A stretch of 64,000 nucleotides of DNA, taken from LMUY01 sp965199005. Lineage in GTDB: Bacteria; Pseudomonadota; Alphaproteobacteria; Acetobacterales; Acetobacteraceae. The stretch's first letter is position 1; each line of letters opens with the position of its first letter. The stretch spans positions 1,488,001 to 1,552,000 of the forward strand of contig CBDAQK010000006.1 in NCBI GenBank assembly GCA_965199005.1, given 5' to 3'. Positions 8,964-19,926 of the stretch are shown here, piece by piece. The notes below the pieces were generated by a model, which was not told the DNA's origin, did not search any database, and saw nothing but the letters and a program-made list of their open reading frames with translations. The translations under genes were made by a program, and so were the position numbers.

Positions 8964-9530
8964 TTACATCGCCGCCGCTGAAGTTGACAAGCTTGCCAGC
9001 TTCTCTTGGAGCCGGGCATGGACGGCGGAATGTGAACCAGTTTGCGAAACAACCTCGCCGGTCAACCACGCCTCCAACTGACGGCGGGCACGGAAAACGC
9101 GGCTTTTCGCCGTGCCCACTGCGCAACCAGTCGCTTGGGCAAGTTCGTCGTAGCTGGCGCCGTGCACGACCACCATAACCAGGGCTTCGCGCTGGTCGGC
9201 GGGCAGCCGGTTCATGGCAGCGTTGAGTTCCTTCACGGCCAGACGGTCTTCATGCGACCCGCCGGTGGCTAGAACATGCTGCGGCACATCGTCGATATCG
9301 GTGGTATCGCGGCGCTTGCGCACGTTGGAGATGAACCGGTTGCGCAAAATCCGATGCATCCAGGCATTGAAGTTGGTGCCAGGAATAAACGTCGCCTGAG
9401 CGGATAAGGCGTTACAAACGGCATCCTGGACCAGATCCTCTGCCGCGGCGCGGTTCCGGGTCAGCGCCAGCGCTTGAACCCGCAGCTTTGGCAGGATGGC
9501 GATAACGTGATCATGGAAGTCAGACTGCAT
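8964..9530 (-). CDS. EcfG-like RNA polymerase sigma factor, paralogue 1
   Basis: A sigma-70 family ECF protein of 188 residues from the chosen ATG. The upstream ATG at 9566 would add 12 residues, but the ATG at 9530 has a good Shine-Dalgarno (GGGAG, 8-base spacer), so I prefer it. Region 2 is seen in NRAAAEDLVQDAV and FNAWMHRILRNRFISNVRKRR; region 4 in LPADQREALVMVVVHGASYDELA and VGTAKSRVFRARRQLEAWL. The two-domain layout without an extra C-terminal domain, and the location between nepR and a second sigma gene beside phyR, place it in the EcfG group. It is more diverged from the usual EcfG pattern than its neighbour. Confidence 0.85.
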   Translation of the reverse strand: MQSDFHDHVIAILPKLRVQALALTRNRAAAEDLVQDAVCNALSAQATFIPGTNFNAWMHRILRNRFISNVRKRRDTTDIDDVPQHVLATGGSHEDRLAVKELNAAMNRLPADQREALVMVVVHGASYDELAQATGCAVGTAKSRVFRARRQLEAWLTGEVVSQTGSHSAVHARLQEKLASLSTSAAAM

Positions 9531-9614
9531 GTCGAATGCTCCCGGTTTTGCCAGATCAATGACCATCCACTCCGCGCAGTTGCATCGTCCGCGTCACGAA
9601 GATGTGAGCCGCCG

Positions 9615-10181
9615 TCACGCGGCTGGCGATGCAAGAATGTGTGCAAGCTGGACGCGTGCCCGGGAGACCCGGGCCTTCATGGTTCCGACTGGGACCGCAC
9701 AGATCAGCGCAGCCTCCTCGTAGGACAGTTCCTGCGCACCAACCAACACCAGCGCCTCGCGTAGCAAGGGCGGCAGTTCCCAAAGCATGCGGTCGAGGTC
9801 GCGGATATGGGACGCATCGTCCTGATCCGGCCGTATGGCTTCCTCGGTCACTAAATGGGCACTGAGGGCCGCGGCCTCACGACGCCGGCGGCGCGTCTGC
9901 TCGAAGAAGAGGTTGCGCAGAATGGTGAACAGCCATGCCTTCAGGTTGGTACCCGGCCGGAATTGCGGAAGGGCGCCCAGAGCTCGCACGACCGTATCCT
10001 GTACCAAATCATCTGCCGTCGCGCGGTCGCGTATCAGAAAGCGCGCGAATGCCCGCAAATCCGGTAGCAGCGTCAACATTTGCTGCCTTATTTCTGCCAG
10101 GCATGCTGTGTCTGATACGGGCGCGACATTGTTGTCGGCGTCCTCGCAGGACGCCGGGCGATTTGACGGGATGGTGAGCAC
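9615..10181 (-). CDS. ecfG: EcfG-type general stress response sigma factor, paralogue 2
   Basis: A 188-residue ECF sigma factor divergent from phyR. Region 2 (LLPDLRAFARFLIRDRATADDLVQDTVVRAL, quoted in part: RATADDLVQDTVVRAL) and FRPGTNLKAWLFTILRN are very close to the classical EcfG consensus; region 4 is ELPPLLREALVLVGAQELSY and VGTMKARVSRARVQLA. EcfG directs RNA polymerase to GGAAC/CGTT promoters during starvation, osmotic and heat stress, and is held by NepR. The assigned start is GTG with a distant GGAG; a start a few codons further in is possible. It lies 84 bases upstream of paralogue 1 on the same strand, so both are likely co-transcribed with nepR and the kinase. Confidence 0.88.
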   Translation of the reverse strand: MLTIPSNRPASCEDADNNVAPVSDTACLAEIRQQMLTLLPDLRAFARFLIRDRATADDLVQDTVVRALGALPQFRPGTNLKAWLFTILRNLFFEQTRRRRREAAALSAHLVTEEAIRPDQDDASHIRDLDRMLWELPPLLREALVLVGAQELSYEEAALICAVPVGTMKARVSRARVQLAHILASPAA

Positions 10182-10260
10182 GCTCAGTTTAGGCTCCGTA
10201 TATATCGCTTCGGATCGTGGTATGACAGCATGCCAATCTCGGGCAAGTAGAGGTTTCGTT

Positions 10261-11010
10261 ATGGCCGCTTTCCGACGCGAGGATCTGCTCCGCGCGCTTC
10301 CCTACGCCCGACGATATGCCCGCGCCCTCTGCGGTGGGCAGGAGCGTGGCGACGCCTTGGTCACGGAGGCGGTGCGGACCTTGCTCGCGGCCGAGACATC
10401 GCGGGACGCAGAAGCCCGCCATGCCCTCTACCGGGAGACGACGCGCCGGCACGCCGACCCTGCCGGCACGCGCGGTCCTGGGCTGGACGGCGCACTGTCC
10501 CAGACGCAACGGCGTCTGCTGTTGCTGACCGCGCTCGAGGAGGTGCCGCTCGCCACGGCAGCGTCGCTGCTCGACCTCGATATCGACAACGCCGATGCAA
10601 TGCTCGCCTCGGCCCGCGACCAGCTTCGGAGTGCGGCGGCGACCGACGTGCTGATCATCGAGGATGAGCCGATCATCGCCATGGACATCGAAGAACTGGT
10701 CGCGAGTTGCGGCCATCGCGTCATCGGCGTCGCGGCGACCGAGGCGGACGCGGTGGCGATTGCCGAGCGGAGCCGGCCTGGGCTGATCCTCGCCGACATC
10801 AACCTTGGGGCTGGAGGCGACGGCAGTTCGGCCGTGTCACGCATCATCCGCAGCCACTACGCCCCGGTGATCTTCGTCACCGCCTATCCGGAGCGCCTGC
10901 TGACGGGGGAGGCGCTGGAGCCAGCCTTCGTCATTACCAAACCGTTCGAGCCGCTGACCCTGGCCATAGCAACCTATCAGGCGGTCACGGGCGGTGTTAA
11001 CCTAGAATAG
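10261..11010 (+). CDS. phyR: PhyR anti-anti-sigma response regulator
   Basis: A 249-residue protein with the unusual PhyR architecture: an N-terminal sigma-factor-like domain (about residues 1-125, no working DNA-binding role) and a C-terminal receiver. The receiver has the acidic pocket IIEDEP, phospho-acceptor Asp179 in LILADINLG, Thr207 in FVTAYPERLL (the FATGUY-type motif of this family) and Lys227 in ITKPFEP. On phosphorylation the sigma-like domain is exposed, captures NepR and frees EcfG. I chose ATG 10261 because the protein then begins at the conserved domain (MAAFRREDLLRALPYARRYA); the frame is open further upstream but has no domain content. It is divergent from the ecfG genes, sharing a roughly 79-base intergenic region. 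Confidence 0.93.
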   Translation: MAAFRREDLLRALPYARRYARALCGGQERGDALVTEAVRTLLAAETSRDAEARHALYRETTRRHADPAGTRGPGLDGALSQTQRRLLLLTALEEVPLATAASLLDLDIDNADAMLASARDQLRSAAATDVLIIEDEPIIAMDIEELVASCGHRVIGVAATEADAVAIAERSRPGLILADINLGAGGDGSSAVSRIIRSHYAPVIFVTAYPERLLTGEALEPAFVITKPFEPLTLAIATYQAVTGGVNLE

Positions 11011-11050
11011 GCCTGCCCGCGGGCAGAACCGGTCTAACATCGAAGGTTTG

Positions 11051-11075
11051 GGAACCGCCCGCTTGCCCGGGCGTC
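11051..11075 (+). promoter_or_regulatory. Candidate EcfG-type promoter upstream of glgE
   Basis: GGAAC at 11051-11055, then 16 bases, then CGTC at 11072-11075. The published EcfG consensus in Alphaproteobacteria is GGAAC-N16/17-CGTT, so this differs only in the last base of the -10 box. It lies 42 bases before the glgE start codon, a natural distance for a promoter, and points into the trehalose/glucan cluster. The spacer contains an inverted repeat (CGCCCG / CGGGCG). No other GGAAC upstream of a gene in the window that I checked has a matching -10. Confidence 0.55.
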
Positions 11076-11117
11076 TCTCCTCTTGCCGCCCGACCGCTGC
11101 ACGAGGCACCATCATCC

Positions 11118-14366
<3,249 letters not shown>

Positions 14367-17300
14367 ATGCCTTTAGCCATCGAGGTCGCTTTGCCCGACA
14401 CCGCCATGACCCATTTAGCGCCGCCGCCAGTAACCGTGGCCGAGGACCTGTATTGGTTTAAAGACGCGATTATTTATCAGCTCCACCTCAAGAGCTTCTT
14501 CGATGCCAATAATGACGGCGTCGGGGATTTCCGGGGGCTGATCGACAAGCTGGATTATATTGCTGAACTGGGGGTGACTGCGATCTGGCTGCTGCCGTTC
14601 TACCCGTCGCCACGGCGCGACGACGGGTATGATATCGGGGATTACCGCGGGGTCCACGCGGACTACGGCAGCTTGGCCGATGCGCAAGCCTTCGTGAAAG
14701 CTGCGCATGAGCGTGGCCTGAAGGTGATCACCGAGTTGGTGATCAACCACACCTCTGACCAGCACCCTTGGTTCCAGCGCGCCCGCGCCGCGCCGAAAGG
14801 CAGTCCGGAGCGGGATTTCTACGTCTGGTCCGATACCGACGAGAAATATGCCGGCACCCGGATCATCTTCACCGACACGGAGAAGAGCAACTGGACCTGG
14901 GACGATGTGGCCGGCCAGTATTATTGGCATCGCTTCTTCTCACACCAGCCGGACCTGAATTTCGACAACCCCGCCGTGATGGACGAGGTGTTGTCCGTCA
15001 TGCGGTTCTGGCTCGACATGGGGATCGACGGCCTGCGGCTGGACGCCGTGCCGTATCTGGTGGAGCGGGAGGGAACCAATAACGAGAACTTGCCCGAGAC
15101 CCACGCCATCCTGAAGAAAATCCGCGCGGAGATGGACATCCACGCACCGGGGCGCATGTTGCTGGCGGAGGCGAACCAGTGGCCGGAAGACGCCCAGGTT
15201 TACTTCGGCGAGGGCGACGAGTGTCACATGTCGTTCCACTTCCCCCTCATGCCACGGATGTACATGGCGATCGCGCGGGAAGACCGGTTTCCCATCACCG
15301 ACATCATGCGGCAAACCCCGGCGATCCCCCCCAACTGCCAGTGGGCTGTGTTCCTCCGCAACCATGACGAGTTGACGCTGGAAATGGTGACGTCCGGCGA
15401 GCGCGACTATTTATGGGAAACCTACGCCGCCGACCGGCGGGCCCGGTTGAACCTGGGCATTCGCCGCCGCCTGGCGCCGCTGCTGCAACGGGATCGCCGC
15501 CGTATCGAATTGATGAATGGGCTGTTGTTGTCCATGCCAGGCACGCCCGTCATCTATTACGGTGACGAAATCGGCATGGGAGACAATATTTTCATCGGCG
15601 ACCGCGATGGCGTTCGCACGCCGATGCAGTGGTCGGTGGATCGCAATGGCGGTTTCTCCCGCGCCGACCCGGCAAAGCTGGTCTTGCCGCCAATCATGGA
15701 CCCGATCTACGGCTTCCAGGCGGTGAATGTGGAGGCGCAGGCGAGCGATCCGCATTCACTCTTGAACTGGATGCGCCGGATGCTGGCCGTACGGGCTGGC
15801 CACAAGGCGTTTGGCCGCGGCACACAGCGTTTCCTGTATCCCAATAATCGGAAGGTGCTCGCCTATTTGCGGGAATTCACCGCCGACGATGGCACGGAAG
15901 AGGTTCTTCTCTGTGTCTCGAACCTGTCGCGGGCGGCGCAGGCCGTGGAGTTGGACCTGTCTGCCTATGCCGGCCGCATGCCGGTGGACTTGGTCGGCGG
16001 CTCGGTCTTTCCAGCCGTCGGTCAGCTATCCTATTTGCTCACGCTGCCCCCCTACGCCTTTTACTGGTTCCAGTTGGCAAAGGATACGCAGATGCCGAGT
16101 TGGCACGTTCCACAACCCGAAGCTCTGCCAGAGTTCTCGACCATTGTCCTGCGTAACTCCTTGGAAGAGGTTCGCCCCGGCTACGGCCGCACCGTGCTGG
16201 AGAATGAGGCGCTACCGGTCTATCTGCCGAAACGCCGCTGGTTTGCCTCGAAGACCGAAAAGCTGACGGGCGTGAAGATCGCGTATTTCGCCCAGATCAA
16301 GCCAGTGCCCGGCCCGATTTTCATGACCGAAGTCGAGGCCCATTTTGGCGACCGGACGGAGCGGTATGCCCTGCCCCTCGGCATTGTCTGGGAGGACGAG
16401 GCGGTCGGTAATCTGCCGGCTCAGTTGGCGATGGCGCGCGTTCGGTTGGGGCCGCGGGTCGGCTATCTCACCGACGCGTTCACGATCGACGATTTCACCC
16501 GGGCGGTGCTGCGCAATCTGCGCGCCAACGACTCCGTCAAGTTTGAAGACGGCCGGCTGGAGTTCCGGCCGACCTCGCTGATGGCCAGCCTGGACTTGGC
16601 CGATGACGCGGAAATCCGGCGACTCTCAGCCGAACAATCGAATTCCTCGCTGATCATCGGTGATACCTTGGTGATGAAGATCGTTCGCCGGGTGACGGCG
16701 GGCATCCATCCCGAGGGTGAAATCACGCGTTATCTGACGGAACGTGGCTTTGGCAACACCGCGCCCTTATATGGCGAAGTGGTACGGGTCGATGCCGATG
16801 GGACGCCGAACACGATCGGCCTGGTGCAGGGGTTCGTGCGCAATCAGGGCGATGGCTGGGGCTGGACGCTGGAGTTTCTGGAGCGGACGGTCGATGAACT
16901 GTCCACCACCGATAGCGAGACCGAGCAAGAAGAAGACGCCTTCGCCGCCTACAACGTGTTCGCCGCGGCCATCGGTCAGCGGCTGGGCGAACTGCACGCC
17001 GTGTTCTCGGCGCCCACCGACGACCCGGCCTTCAGGCCCGAACCTGCCAGTGACACCGTATTGATGGATTGGGCGAGCGGTGCGATCGAGCAAATCGACA
17101 AGGCGCTCGGCATGTTGGGCCAGATCACGGAATGGCCGAACGCCGAGGCTGCAGCACGCGCAAAGGCCGTGCTTGGCCATGCGGAGGCGCTGAGGGATGC
17201 CGCCCGCTCGCTTGCGGCCCAAGGGGGTGGCGCACTCCGCACCCGCGTCCATGGTGATTTCCACCTGGGTCAGGTGCTCGTCGTTCAGGCCGACGCCTAT

Positions 17301-17726
17301 CTGATCGACTTCGAGGGAGAACCGGCGCGGACGATGGAGCAACGCCGGGCAAAATCGTCGCCGATCCGCGACGTGGCCGGGCTGTTGCGCTCGTTCGACT
17401 ATGCGGCGGCGGCGGCGTTGCCCGGCCGCGTGGCGACCGCGTCGATGGCCGCTTCACGCCGGGCGGAAATCCTGCAACGATTCCGCGCCGGGGCAGAGAC
17501 GGCGTTCCTCGACGCTTATCGTGCCGTTCTGGCCGACGCGCCCGACAAATGGGTCACTGCCAGTGGCGAGGCCGCGCTGCTGGACTTGTTCCTGCTGGAG
17601 AAGGCAGCGTACGAAATTCGCTACGAGGCGGCGAACCGACCCACCTGGATCGGCATTCCACTGCAGGGGCTGTACGTCATCGCCGCCCGCCTGCTGAAAC
17701 TGCCGCCGGAGGGCTCCGATGCTTGA
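14367..17726 (+). CDS. treS: Trehalose synthase / maltokinase fusion (TreS-Mak)
   Basis: A 1119-residue bifunctional protein. Residues about 25-560 are GH13 trehalose synthase, interconverting trehalose and maltose: nucleophile Asp226 in GIDGLRLDAVPYL, Glu268 in LLAEANQWPE, Asp334 in FLRNHDELT. From about residue 590 a maltokinase (Pep2/Mak) domain follows, opening with LPVYLPKRRWFASK and carrying the kinase catalytic loop HGDFHLGQVL (Asp964) and IDFEGEP. The fusion therefore turns trehalose into maltose-1-phosphate, the GlgE substrate, in one polypeptide. The ATG directly follows the glgE stop; an internal ATG at 14406 is an alternative start. It overlaps glgB by 8 bases. Such fusions are known in GlgE-pathway bacteria. 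Confidence 0.95.
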   Translation: MPLAIEVALPDTAMTHLAPPPVTVAEDLYWFKDAIIYQLHLKSFFDANNDGVGDFRGLIDKLDYIAELGVTAIWLLPFYPSPRRDDGYDIGDYRGVHADYGSLADAQAFVKAAHERGLKVITELVINHTSDQHPWFQRARAAPKGSPERDFYVWSDTDEKYAGTRIIFTDTEKSNWTWDDVAGQYYWHRFFSHQPDLNFDNPAVMDEVLSVMRFWLDMGIDGLRLDAVPYLVEREGTNNENLPETHAILKKIRAEMDIHAPGRMLLAEANQWPEDAQVYFGEGDECHMSFHFPLMPRMYMAIAREDRFPITDIMRQTPAIPPNCQWAVFLRNHDELTLEMVTSGERDYLWETYAADRRARLNLGIRRRLAPLLQRDRRRIELMNGLLLSMPGTPVIYYGDEIGMGDNIFIGDRDGVRTPMQWSVDRNGGFSRADPAKLVLPPIMDPIYGFQAVNVEAQASDPHSLLNWMRRMLAVRAGHKAFGRGTQRFLYPNNRKVLAYLREFTADDGTEEVLLCVSNLSRAAQAVELDLSAYAGRMPVDLVGGSVFPAVGQLSYLLTLPPYAFYWFQLAKDTQMPSWHVPQPEALPEFSTIVLRNSLEEVRPGYGRTVLENEALPVYLPKRRWFASKTEKLTGVKIAYFAQIKPVPGPIFMTEVEAHFGDRTERYALPLGIVWEDEAVGNLPAQLAMARVRLGPRVGYLTDAFTIDDFTRAVLRNLRANDSVKFEDGRLEFRPTSLMASLDLADDAEIRRLSAEQSNSSLIIGDTLVMKIVRRVTAGIHPEGEITRYLTERGFGNTAPLYGEVVRVDADGTPNTIGLVQGFVRNQGDGWGWTLEFLERTVDELSTTDSETEQEEDAFAAYNVFAAAIGQRLGELHAVFSAPTDDPAFRPEPASDTVLMDWASGAIEQIDKALGMLGQITEWPNAEAAARAKAVLGHAEALRDAARSLAAQGGGALRTRVHGDFHLGQVLVVQADAYLIDFEGEPARTMEQRRAKSSPIRDVAGLLRSFDYAAAAALPGRVATASMAASRRAEILQRFRAGAETAFLDAYRAVLADAPDKWVTASGEAALLDLFLLEKAAYEIRYEAANRPTWIGIPLQGLYVIAARLLKLPPEGSDA

Positions 17727-19899
17727 TGCCATCACCGATCTAGGTCTGCACCCCAGCGCCATCGAGGCCATCGTCAATGCGCGGCATGGCAACCCCTTTG
17801 CCGTGCTCGGGCCGCATGAGGGCTCGGTGCGGGCTTTCGTACCAGGTGCAGACACGGTTTCGGTCGTGGATCGCGCGACGGGGCGGATTGTCGGTGATTT
17901 GGCGCGCCTCCACCCAGCGGGTTTTTTCGCCGGCCCCGTGCAATCGCACGGCAATTATCGCCTCCGCATCGGCTCCGGTGCAGCAGCGTGGGAGACGGAG
18001 GACCCGTACTCTTTCCCCCCGCTGCTCGGTGAGATGGATATCTATCTGCTTGCGGAGGGCCGGCATCGTGATTTCGGCCGGTGCCTCGGGGCTCACCCAA
18101 CCGAGATCGACGGCGTGGCTGGCGTGCGGTTTGCAGTATGGGCACCCAACGCGCAGCGTGTCTCCGTGGTGGGGGATTTCAATGGATGGGACGGCCGGCG
18201 GCACCCAATGCGCAAACGGCACGGGCCCGGCGTGTGGGAGTTGTTCGTTCCCCGAATCGGGGCTGGGACGCTCTACAAATATGAGATGCTGGGTCCATGG
18301 GGTGAATTACTGCCGTTGAAGGCAGACCCGGTGGCATGGGCTGCGCAACTCCCCCCGCAAACGGCCTCGGTCGTGGCCGACGATATTCCCTATCCTTGGA
18401 CCGATGCTGGGTGGATCGCCGCGCGTGCCGAAACGCAATCCGAGGGCGCGCCGATCTCGATTTATGAAGTCCACGCCGGGTCGTGGTCACCAGCGGCTTT
18501 GATGGGAATGGATGGCTGGGACCGGCTAGCGGACAAGCTCGTGACCTACGCAGCGGGCATGGGCTTCACCCATCTCGAGCTGATGCCGATCATGGAGCAC
18601 CCGTTCGGCGGCTCTTGGGGCTATCAGCCCTTGGGGCAGTTCGCCCCATCCTCGCGGCTTGGGCCGCCCGAAGCGTTTGCCCGCTTCGTCGACCGCTGCC
18701 ATGCCGCCGGGTTGGGCGTGATTTTGGACTGGGTCCCGGCACACTTCCCCACCGACGATTACGGTTTGGCCAAATTCGATGGAACGGCGCTGTACGAGCA
18801 CCAGGACCCGCGCGAAGGGTTCCACAGCGATTGGAACACGCTGATCTATAATCTGGGCCGCAACGAAGTCCGCGCCTTCCTGATCGGCAGCGCGCTGTTC
18901 TGGCTAGAACATTATCATGCGGACGGCATTCGCGTAGACGCCGTCGCCTCCATGCTCTACCGCGACTACAGTCGCAAGGCCGGCGAGTGGGTGCCGAACA
19001 AGTATGGTGGCCGGGAGAATTTGGAATCAGTCTCCTTCTTGCAGGAACTGAGTCATGCGGTGGCCGAGCGTACGCCGGGCGCGATCCTGATTGCCGAGGA
19101 AAGCACCGCCTGGCCCGGCGTGACGCGCTCTGTGGACGAGGGCGGCCTAGGTTTCACCTTCAAGTGGAACATGGGCTGGATGCACGATACCCTGCACTAC
19201 ATCGAAGAGCAGCCAGTCTACCGGAAATACCACCACGGGGAGATGACCTTCGGCCTCGTCTATGCCTTCAGCGAAAAATTCGTGCTGCCCATCAGCCATG
19301 ATGAGGTCGTGTATGGGAAAGGCTCGCTGCTCGGGAAGATGCCGGGAGACCGGTGGCAAAAATTCGCCAATCTGCGGGCCTATCTCGGCTTCATGTGGAC
19401 CCATCCGGGCAAGAAACTCCTCTTCATGGGCCAGGAGATCGCCCAAGAACGCGAGTGGAACCATGATCACGGGCTGGACTGGCACCTGCTCGACCAGCCC
19501 GAGCACCGTGGTGCCCAGGCCTTGGTACGGGATTTGAATGCCGTCTACCGCAGCCAGCCGGCGCTGCACCGGTTCGACACCCGGCCGGAGGGTTTCCGCT
19601 GGGTCAACATGCACGATGCCGAGCAGAGCGTCTTCGCCTACCTTCGATTGGGCGAGGATTCCCCCCCAGCCTTAGTGGTTTGCAACTTTACTCCTGTCCC
19701 GCGTTATGGCTACCGCCTTGGTGTACCGCAGGGTGGGTGGTGGAGGGAAACGCTTAACACCGATGCAGCCATTTATGGTGGCGGCAATATCGGGAATGGT
19801 GGCGGCGCCCATGCTGACGATAACCCGTTCAATGATTTGCCTGCTTCAATCGTGCTGACCTTGCCGCCGCTCGCTACGCTCATACTCGTCGCAGGGTAG
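17719..19899 (+). CDS. glgB: 1,4-alpha-glucan branching enzyme GlgB
   Basis: A 726-residue GH13 branching enzyme, full length for the family. Residues about 1-110 form the first N-terminal carbohydrate-binding module, and a second CBM48 is visible in FAVWAPNAQRVSVVGDFNGW. The catalytic set is Asp407 (GIRVDAVASMLY), Glu460 (IAEESTAWPG) and Asp528 (SHDEVVYGK). It introduces alpha-1,6 branches into the linear glucan made by GlgE. The start ATG lies inside the end of treS (8-base overlap), so translation is coupled. A 27-base gap with a clear Shine-Dalgarno (GGAGAG) leads to treZ. No glgA or glgC accompanies it, which fits GlgE-type rather than ADP-glucose-type glucan synthesis here. Confidence 0.96.
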   Translation: MLDAITDLGLHPSAIEAIVNARHGNPFAVLGPHEGSVRAFVPGADTVSVVDRATGRIVGDLARLHPAGFFAGPVQSHGNYRLRIGSGAAAWETEDPYSFPPLLGEMDIYLLAEGRHRDFGRCLGAHPTEIDGVAGVRFAVWAPNAQRVSVVGDFNGWDGRRHPMRKRHGPGVWELFVPRIGAGTLYKYEMLGPWGELLPLKADPVAWAAQLPPQTASVVADDIPYPWTDAGWIAARAETQSEGAPISIYEVHAGSWSPAALMGMDGWDRLADKLVTYAAGMGFTHLELMPIMEHPFGGSWGYQPLGQFAPSSRLGPPEAFARFVDRCHAAGLGVILDWVPAHFPTDDYGLAKFDGTALYEHQDPREGFHSDWNTLIYNLGRNEVRAFLIGSALFWLEHYHADGIRVDAVASMLYRDYSRKAGEWVPNKYGGRENLESVSFLQELSHAVAERTPGAILIAEESTAWPGVTRSVDEGGLGFTFKWNMGWMHDTLHYIEEQPVYRKYHHGEMTFGLVYAFSEKFVLPISHDEVVYGKGSLLGKMPGDRWQKFANLRAYLGFMWTHPGKKLLFMGQEIAQEREWNHDHGLDWHLLDQPEHRGAQALVRDLNAVYRSQPALHRFDTRPEGFRWVNMHDAEQSVFAYLRLGEDSPPALVVCNFTPVPRYGYRLGVPQGGWWRETLNTDAAIYGGGNIGNGGGAHADDNPFNDLPASIVLTLPPLATLILVAG

Positions 19900-19926
19900 C
19901 GTTTCCTCCCACCCTCGGAGAGACAT

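Noticed and set aside
9582..9631. Imperfect inverted repeat between the two ecfG genes (GCATCG / CGATGC)
   Set aside because: Interrupted stem, no T-run and partly inside the coding end of paralogue 2; not convincing as a terminator.
9835..10260. Upstream in-frame extension of PhyR
   Set aside because: It runs antisense through ecfG paralogue 2; PhyR begins at its conserved domain at 10261.
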